Positions 35,783-41,338 of a DNA stretch of 41,338 nucleotides are shown piece by piece (position 1 is the first letter of the stretch; each line of letters opens with the position of its first letter). A program made the translations under genes and the position numbers. The stretch comes from Omnitrophica WOR_2 bacterium RIFCSPHIGHO2_02_FULL_50_17 (lineage in GTDB: Bacteria > Omnitrophota > Gorgyraeia > Zapsychrales > Zapsychraceae), in assembly GCA_001805645.1 (NCBI GenBank), contig MHGQ01000002.1, positions 1-41,338 of the forward strand. The letters are read 5' to 3'. Under the pieces are notes generated by a model that saw only the letters and a list, made by a program, of their open reading frames with translations, was not told the DNA's origin and did no database searches.

Positions 35783-35929
35783 AAATCCTATGAACCGCTA
35801 AAAGGTTACAATGCCGAATGAAAAATGACAAATGTCAAATTAATGACGAATGTCCAATTCCCAATCGCAAGGGAACTCATTTGTCATTGGTCATTGGTAG
35901 GGCATTTGGGAAATTCGGATTTAGGATTT
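35783..35929. repeat. About 147-bp nested imperfect palindrome between Rieske B and cytochrome b6 B
   Basis: Nested arms AAATCCTA/TAGGATTT (35783-35790/35922-35929), CCGAAT/ATTCGG (35814-35819/35913-35918), ATGACAAATG/CATTTGTCAT (35825-35834/35878-35887). Confidence 0.75.
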
Positions 35930-35951
35930 ATGAGCATTGGAGGTCGGGGAA

Positions 35952-36749
35952 GTGGCTGATCAAACGGATGAGACAAAGGGAATCTTAAAGAGAATTTCCG
36001 AGACTCCGGTCTGGGAGTCGGTCTTTCGCACCGGCATCCCGCGCAACCGCCGCCAGCGGATGATGGTCATTCTAAATAATGTGTTTCTCCATCTTCATCC
36101 CGTCCGCCTGCCCAAACACGGCATCAAGCTCAAATACACCTGGTGCATGGGCGGGCTTTCCTTTTTTATATTCCTCGCATTGACGGTCACGGGTATCCTT
36201 TTAATGTTTTATTATCGTCCGACGGTAGAATATGCCTACGGCGATATTATTGACCTTAAAGAGCAGGTGCCGTTGGGTATCATGCGCGAGATTCACCGCT
36301 GGGGCGCCCATTTGATGGTCATTGCCGTCTGGCTGCACATGTTCAGGGTCTTTATGACCGGAGCGTACAAATCGCCCCGTGAATTCAACTGGATGGTGGG
36401 CGTGGTTCTTCTTGTCTTGACGATGCTGTTGAGTTTCACAGGGTATCTCCTGCCATGGGATCAATTGGCCATCTGGGCGATCACAGTTGGTTCCAACATG
36501 GCCGGGGCAACGCCCTTGGTGGGGACTTCGGGGCCGGGGTCCTCTTTGCTGGCCATCGGGGACGTGAATTTTGTTACGCCCTCGAGCGATGCCCGTTTTG
36601 CGCTTATCGGGGGGCGGTTTATCGGTGAGGCGGCCCTGCTGCGTTTTTATGTCCTGCACTGTATCGGGCTTCCTTTCGTCATTATGATTTTTATGATTGT
36701 GCATTTCTGGCGCGTGCGTAAAGACGGCGGGATTTCCAGCCCCCTTTAA
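35952..36749 (+). CDS. petB-like: Cytochrome b6-type N-terminal cytochrome b subunit, module B (GTG start likely)
   Basis: [105 protein letters not shown] 8 nt before GTG 35952. Confidence 0.93.
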   Translation: MADQTDETKGILKRISETPVWESVFRTGIPRNRRQRMMVILNNVFLHLHPVRLPKHGIKLKYTWCMGGLSFFIFLALTVTGILLMFYYRPTVEYAYGDIIDLKEQVPLGIMREIHRWGAHLMVIAVWLHMFRVFMTGAYKSPREFNWMVGVVLLVLTMLLSFTGYLLPWDQLAIWAITVGSNMAGATPLVGTSGPGSSLLAIGDVNFVTPSSDARFALIGGRFIGEAALLRFYVLHCIGLPFVIMIFMIVHFWRVRKDGGISSPL

Positions 36750-36761
36750 TTAGAAAAAACT

Positions 36762-37877
36762 ATGGAATCTATTAAACATTTTATCAATATCATCTCGGCG
36801 CCTTATGTGATGTTTCCATTGATTCTGGCCGTCTTCTTTTTTATTTTTCCGCCGACCGATCGACTGCTGGCTATCCACAAAAAACTGCGGCTCTATAAAT
36901 TATGGACGAACGGGGGGGGGATTGCGCTGTTCAGCTCTTTGATTATTATTTTTGCTTTTGGATTGACCGATTCCAACTTCCGCCGGATTGTTACCAAGCC
37001 GGATAATGTCCCTATCGCCGGTTTGATATTTCTTGTGGTGTTTTTCCTGTGGTGGAGCATGAAACAGGCGTGGGAAAACGATGAACGCATGGCCCAAGGC
37101 CAGGGCCCTCGAGAGGCCGAGGATGCCAAGGAAAAGGTCCTTGTCTGGCCGGATCTTGTTTACATCGAACTCATTGCCCTTATTTTATGCACGGTTCTTT
37201 TGATTGTCTGGTCCATTTTTTTAAAGGCGCCTCTTGAGGAGCCGGCCAACCCGACGGTCTCGCCAAATCCTTCCAAGGCGCCGTGGTACTTTTTGGGCCT
37301 GCAGGAGATGCTCGTTTATTTTGACCCTTGGATTGCAGGGGTGCTGTTTCCAACGGTGATTATTATAGGGATGATGGCGATTCCCTTTTTGGACACGAAC
37401 GAGAAGGGCTGCGGGTACTATTCTTTTCGGGAACGCAAGATGGCCGTTTCGATATTTATGTTTTTCTGGCTTGTCCTGTGGGTCTTCCTGATTCTCGTCG
37501 GGACATTTTTAAGAGGCCCGAACTGGAATTTCTTCGGCCCCTTCGAGCCGTGGGATATATCCAAATTGGAGGCCCTCACCAACGTGAATTTGTCCGAGAT
37601 CATTTATATGATCTGGCTCAAGCAAAGACTGCCTCAGAATATTTTTCTGCGCGAGATATGGGGATTTTTATTGATTTTCTTTTATTTCGGCGCCGCGCCC
37701 CTTCTCTTGGCAAAGACGTTCTTGAAGAATCTGTATGCGCGTTTGGGCAGCTTACGGTACAGCCTCTTTACGTTTCTTCTGTTGATGGCCGTGAGTCTCC
37801 CCATCAAGATGATTTTGCGCTGGGTGTTTAACATCAAGTATATCGTCGCCATTCCGGAGTTTTTCTTTAATATCTAA
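36762..37877 (+). CDS. Cytochrome b C-terminal (subunit IV-like) protein, extended, module B
   Basis: [54 protein letters not shown]...FLRGPNWNFFGPF. Confidence 0.9.
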   Translation: MESIKHFINIISAPYVMFPLILAVFFFIFPPTDRLLAIHKKLRLYKLWTNGGGIALFSSLIIIFAFGLTDSNFRRIVTKPDNVPIAGLIFLVVFFLWWSMKQAWENDERMAQGQGPREAEDAKEKVLVWPDLVYIELIALILCTVLLIVWSIFLKAPLEEPANPTVSPNPSKAPWYFLGLQEMLVYFDPWIAGVLFPTVIIIGMMAIPFLDTNEKGCGYYSFRERKMAVSIFMFFWLVLWVFLILVGTFLRGPNWNFFGPFEPWDISKLEALTNVNLSEIIYMIWLKQRLPQNIFLREIWGFLLIFFYFGAAPLLLAKTFLKNLYARLGSLRYSLFTFLLLMAVSLPIKMILRWVFNIKYIVAIPEFFFNI

Positions 37878-37878
37878 T

Positions 37879-37910
37879 GTATTGTCAGAAAAATTTGTCT
37901 GACGCAATAC
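37879..37910. repeat. Intergenic inverted repeat GTATTG-TCAGA...TCTGA-cg-CAATAC
   Basis: 6+5 bp arms with a 2-nt bulge between subunit IV and the cytochrome c gene. Confidence 0.6.
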
Positions 37911-37924
37911 TAAAGGGTTTTTGA

Positions 37925-40876
37925 GTGAATCCGCAGGAACGACACTATAATATCAACAAACTCAATGTGATTTTTGCCGCCTCAAGCGTTCTTCTCTTGG
38001 CAGCGCTTGTCTGGCTTTTTGTGGACGATTATTCCCGAGGATGGAAGGATTACCAGAAGGAATTCCGCGCTTTAGAAATTCAAAAGACTCGCCTTAAACA
38101 CAGCCAGACCTTGAGCAAATTGCAGGCCCAGGAAGAATATCAGTCTTTGGGGAAGGTGTTGGAGGCCGCCAGGAAGGATTTTGCAGCCAACTGCAATTCT
38201 AAGGAGTTAGGGAAAGAGACGGCCCAGCAGGGAGCGGAGAATGACCTGCTGAATCAGGATTATAAATTTACAAAGGCCGGATACGATGCGGCCAGATACC
38301 GTTACGAGTCTGCCGCGGCACACCATCCTGAAGATGCCGGCCGCGCCAAGGAGGAGTTCGACCGTTTGGACAAGAAGATTCAGGAGTTGAGGCTCGCGGT
38401 TGAAAGATCCAATCAGGCTATGAAGGACAGGGAAGAGAGATCCAAGGCCTGCGGGGCAAAGCTGAAAGAGCTGGAGCGGAAGGAGCGCGTCCTCGCCAAG
38501 GATTCGAGGATTTTGGAGACGAAACTTGCCAAGATCGATCCCCATCAGATGAATCTCGCCAACCGCATGGCGGATGTGGTGCGGGATTCTCCCATCATTG
38601 ACTTTGCCAATCCCAACTATAAAATCGAACAGATTGTCCTGGCGGATATGAGAGAGGATTTGAATTTTATCGATGTCCCCCGCGTGGAGCGCTGCGTGAC
38701 GTGCCATTTAGGTATTACAAATCCGGATTATAAAGATTCGCCTCAGCCCTTTACGACCCATCCGGATTTAGAGTTGTTCCTGGGAAATGAATCGCCGCAT
38801 CCTTTGGAGGAGTTTGGCTGCACGGTCTGTCACGGCGGCCGCGGCCGCGGGACGGATTTCACGTCCGCGGCCCATACGCCTTCTTCAGAGAAACAGGGCG
38901 AGGGATGGAAGGAAAAATACAACTGGCATGAACTCACCCATTGGGACAGGCCGATGTCTTCTCGGCCGTATATTCAGTCGGGTTGTTTCAAATGCCACTC
39001 GGGGCAGATGGTCATTCCAGGGGCAGAGAAACTGAATTTGGGGATTAACTTGATAGAGAAGGCGGGCTGTTATAACTGCCATTTTATCGAGCAATATAAG
39101 AATTGGCCTAAGCCGGGGCCGGATTTGACGAAACTGGCCTCGAAGATTTCGAAAGAATGGGCTTATCGGTGGATAGACAATCCCCATGCCTTTCGTCCAG
39201 ATACGTGGATGCCGGCTTTTTTTAATCAATCCAATACCAGCGATCCGCAATCTGTGAGGCGCAATCAGCAGGAAATACACGCCATCGTTCATTACCTCTT
39301 TAACCAGGGCGGAGAGTTTGCCCTCGAGAGGATGCCTTCCGCCGGAGATCCCAAGCGAGGCGAGGAGATTGCGGCCTCTGTGGGGTGCCTGGGATGCCAT
39401 CAAGTGACGCCTCCTGAAGAAGACCAGCCCACCACGCGCACTTTGCTCCGGCGGCTGCACGGGCCGAACTTAAGCGGCATAGGAAATAAGACAAGCTCGG
39501 AGTGGATTTATTCTTGGTTAAAGGATCCGCCGCAGTATCACCCGGAGACGCGTATGCCGAATTTACGTCTCTCGGACGGGGAAGCGGCGGATGTGGCTGC
39601 CTATTTATCTGGTCTTAAAAATTCCGTTTATGAGAATGTCTCTGTCCCTGCCCTTGATGAAAAAGTTATAGATGAGGTTGTGCTGACTTTCCTGTCCAAG
39701 TCCGGGACGCTGCAACAGGCTCAAGCCAAGCTCCTTTCGATGAGTCTCGATGAGAAGCTGGACTTCAGCGGTCTGCGCCTCATCCGTCATTACGGCTGCT
39801 TTTCGTGCCATAACATTAAGGGTTTCGAGAAGGACAAGCCTATCGGGACGGAATTGACATTTGAGGGGAGCAAAACCCCGCACCAATTGGATTTTGGTTT
39901 TATCCCTATTGACCATAGTGCGCCGGCCTGGTTTGCCCAGAAATTAAGGGATCCGCGCATTTTTGATAAGGGACGGGTTAAACCTCATGATGAAAAACTG
40001 CGCATGCCTAATTTCAAGTTTACGGATGAAGAAGTGGAGGCGATTGTCACGGTTGTGCTGGGGCTCGTGAAGGACGGCCCGCCCTCTAAAATCGTGCCTC
40101 GCACGATGAGGAATCTCTTTCTCGAGGAGGGACAGAAAATGGTGCGTCTCTACAACTGCCAGGGATGCCACATCCTGGAGGCCGAAGGCGGGGCCATCCA
40201 GCCGACAGTGAAGGAGTGGTTGATCCGCTATGAGAACCGATCCGCGAATGAGGCCGAGGCGGTTGTTCCCAGCTTCAGCCCGCCGAATCTTGTCGGTGAG
40301 GGAAAAAAGGTTCAGCCGAAGTGGCTGTTTGACTTTGTACACGAACCTGTCACCATTCGTCCGTGGCTGAAGGTGCGGATGCCTCGCTACAAGTTCACGA
40401 CGACGCAGTTGAATACGCTCGTTAAATACTTCAGCGCTCAGGACAATCAAGAATTCCCGTTTGCGGAGAAAACGGACACGGCCCTTTCCCGAGAAGAAAG
40501 GCAGGCGGCGGAAAAGCTGTTTTCCAAGGATTATTTTGACTGCGCCAAGTGCCATATCATCGGCGACAAACTGCCCGAAGGCTCGCCGGAGAACTGGGCG
40601 CCTAATTTCGCCTTGGCTAAAGAGCGTCTTAAGCCTCAATGGGTTATGGACTGGATTAAGAATCCGCAGGAACTTCTGCCGGGAACGAAAATGCCGGCCT
40701 ATTTCGACCCCACAAGCCTTGACACTTCAGGGCCGGATGATATCTTAAACGGCGACGAACACGAGCAGATCCGGGTGCTGAGGAATTATCTGATGACCCT
40801 TACCGATTCTTACGGCACGCCGGTGGCTGATGCGCCTGCCAGTCTCCCGCAGACGCCTGCCTCGGCCTCTTTTTAA
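37925..40876 (+). CDS. Octaheme c-type cytochrome with N-terminal TM and long coiled-coil, module B (GTG start)
   Basis: Eight CxxCH counted: CVTCH, CTVCH, CFKCH, CYNCH, CLGCH, CFSCH, CQGCH, CAKCH; charged coiled-coil at about aa 40-210. Confidence 0.93.
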   Translation: MNPQERHYNINKLNVIFAASSVLLLAALVWLFVDDYSRGWKDYQKEFRALEIQKTRLKHSQTLSKLQAQEEYQSLGKVLEAARKDFAANCNSKELGKETAQQGAENDLLNQDYKFTKAGYDAARYRYESAAAHHPEDAGRAKEEFDRLDKKIQELRLAVERSNQAMKDREERSKACGAKLKELERKERVLAKDSRILETKLAKIDPHQMNLANRMADVVRDSPIIDFANPNYKIEQIVLADMREDLNFIDVPRVERCVTCHLGITNPDYKDSPQPFTTHPDLELFLGNESPHPLEEFGCTVCHGGRGRGTDFTSAAHTPSSEKQGEGWKEKYNWHELTHWDRPMSSRPYIQSGCFKCHSGQMVIPGAEKLNLGINLIEKAGCYNCHFIEQYKNWPKPGPDLTKLASKISKEWAYRWIDNPHAFRPDTWMPAFFNQSNTSDPQSVRRNQQEIHAIVHYLFNQGGEFALERMPSAGDPKRGEEIAASVGCLGCHQVTPPEEDQPTTRTLLRRLHGPNLSGIGNKTSSEWIYSWLKDPPQYHPETRMPNLRLSDGEAADVAAYLSGLKNSVYENVSVPALDEKVIDEVVLTFLSKSGTLQQAQAKLLSMSLDEKLDFSGLRLIRHYGCFSCHNIKGFEKDKPIGTELTFEGSKTPHQLDFGFIPIDHSAPAWFAQKLRDPRIFDKGRVKPHDEKLRMPNFKFTDEEVEAIVTVVLGLVKDGPPSKIVPRTMRNLFLEEGQKMVRLYNCQGCHILEAEGGAIQPTVKEWLIRYENRSANEAEAVVPSFSPPNLVGEGKKVQPKWLFDFVHEPVTIRPWLKVRMPRYKFTTTQLNTLVKYFSAQDNQEFPFAEKTDTALSREERQAAEKLFSKDYFDCAKCHIIGDKLPEGSPENWAPNFALAKERLKPQWVMDWIKNPQELLPGTKMPAYFDPTSLDTSGPDDILNGDEHEQIRVLRNYLMTLTDSYGTPVADAPASLPQTPASASF

Positions 40877-40877
40877 G

Positions 40878-41297
40878 ATGACTGCCAGTATTCTCGTCTT
40901 TACAGCCTTACTCTTCAGCACTCTCTATCCTTTGCGCTTCTGGTTTCGTTTTAAGACGCCGTTTAAAAACGATTCCTTTAAATTTCATCTTGCCCTGCCC
41001 AATGTCGTCGGAGGCATAACCCTTGTTTGTCTTTTGTTTATGGAGATTCCTTTTTCGTTGAAGATGCTGGCTGTTTTTTGGAAGGCGGTTTTCTTAGTCG
41101 TTTCACAGTATTGCTGGAAGAAAGGATCTCCGAACCCGTTTCTTTTAACGATTCCCTCATTCATCGGGCTTTATCTCTGCGTGCGGCTGCAGGCGTTTTT
41201 TATTGGTCATGATCTGCGGCTCTCTTTTGCCGGCGTATTAGGGGGCTTTATCTTTTGTCTTGCCTTATTCATCATATCCCAAAGACGCCACGGCTAA
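40878..41297 (+). CDS. Small polytopic membrane protein, unknown function
   Basis: MTASILVFTALLFSTLYPLRFWFRFKTPF...; several hydrophobic segments; start trimmed from ORF 40830. Confidence 0.7.
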   Translation: MTASILVFTALLFSTLYPLRFWFRFKTPFKNDSFKFHLALPNVVGGITLVCLLFMEIPFSLKMLAVFWKAVFLVVSQYCWKKGSPNPFLLTIPSFIGLYLCVRLQAFFIGHDLRLSFAGVLGGFIFCLALFIISQRRHG

Positions 41298-41338
41298 CTG
41301 AAGGGGAATTAAGTTAAAAACTGTAGAAAAGACCTCCT

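Noticed and set aside
1-41338. Search for tRNA/rRNA genes, prophage, defence systems or insertion sequences
   Set aside because: No cloverleaf-like or rRNA sequence, transposase, phage or nuclease/defence ORF was recognised in the supplied frames.

Overview
The window is a gene-dense bacterial chromosomal region, mostly on the + strand. The left part (about 1-14.6 kb) is largely housekeeping plus accessory genes: a collagen-like/DRRED-repeat secreted protein, an ECF sigma factor with an anti-sigma/VWA fusion, a PEP-CTERM LamG protein divergent from an XRE regulator, a GYD protein, a PHP phosphatase, a TPR membrane protein, folE, fabG-acpP-fabF, leuB, asd and truA. The right part (about 14.7-41.3 kb) is a respiratory island with two different Rieske/cytochrome b modules. 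Module A: NfnB/GltD-like flavoprotein, Rieske, one-piece cytochrome b, 10-heme tandem cytochrome c, NapA-like molybdoenzyme, NapG-like ferredoxin, a giant NapH-type fusion, a second NapG-like ferredoxin, MoaD and a porin. Module B: hemA, a membrane-extended hemH, a cation/H+ antiporter, a HEAT protein, Rieske, split cytochrome b6/subunit IV, an 8-heme cytochrome c and a small membrane protein. The most unusual signals are (i) a palindromic element in frame inside the NapH-type fusion gene, with a related, longer intergenic copy 4.4 kb upstream, (ii) the divergent paired bc-type modules, of which only B keeps the cytochrome b6 heme-ci cysteine, (iii) a NapA-like enzyme without NapB/C/D, wired to polyferredoxins, and (iv) a recurrent family of short-word palindromic intergenic sequences. 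Taxonomy cannot be fixed from sequence reading alone. PEP-CTERM, the palindrome style and the respiratory gene content would fit an uncultivated lineage such as Omnitrophota or a Nitrospirota/Planctomycetota relative, but this is a guess. All calls come from reading the sequence and the supplied ORF translations; no searches were run.
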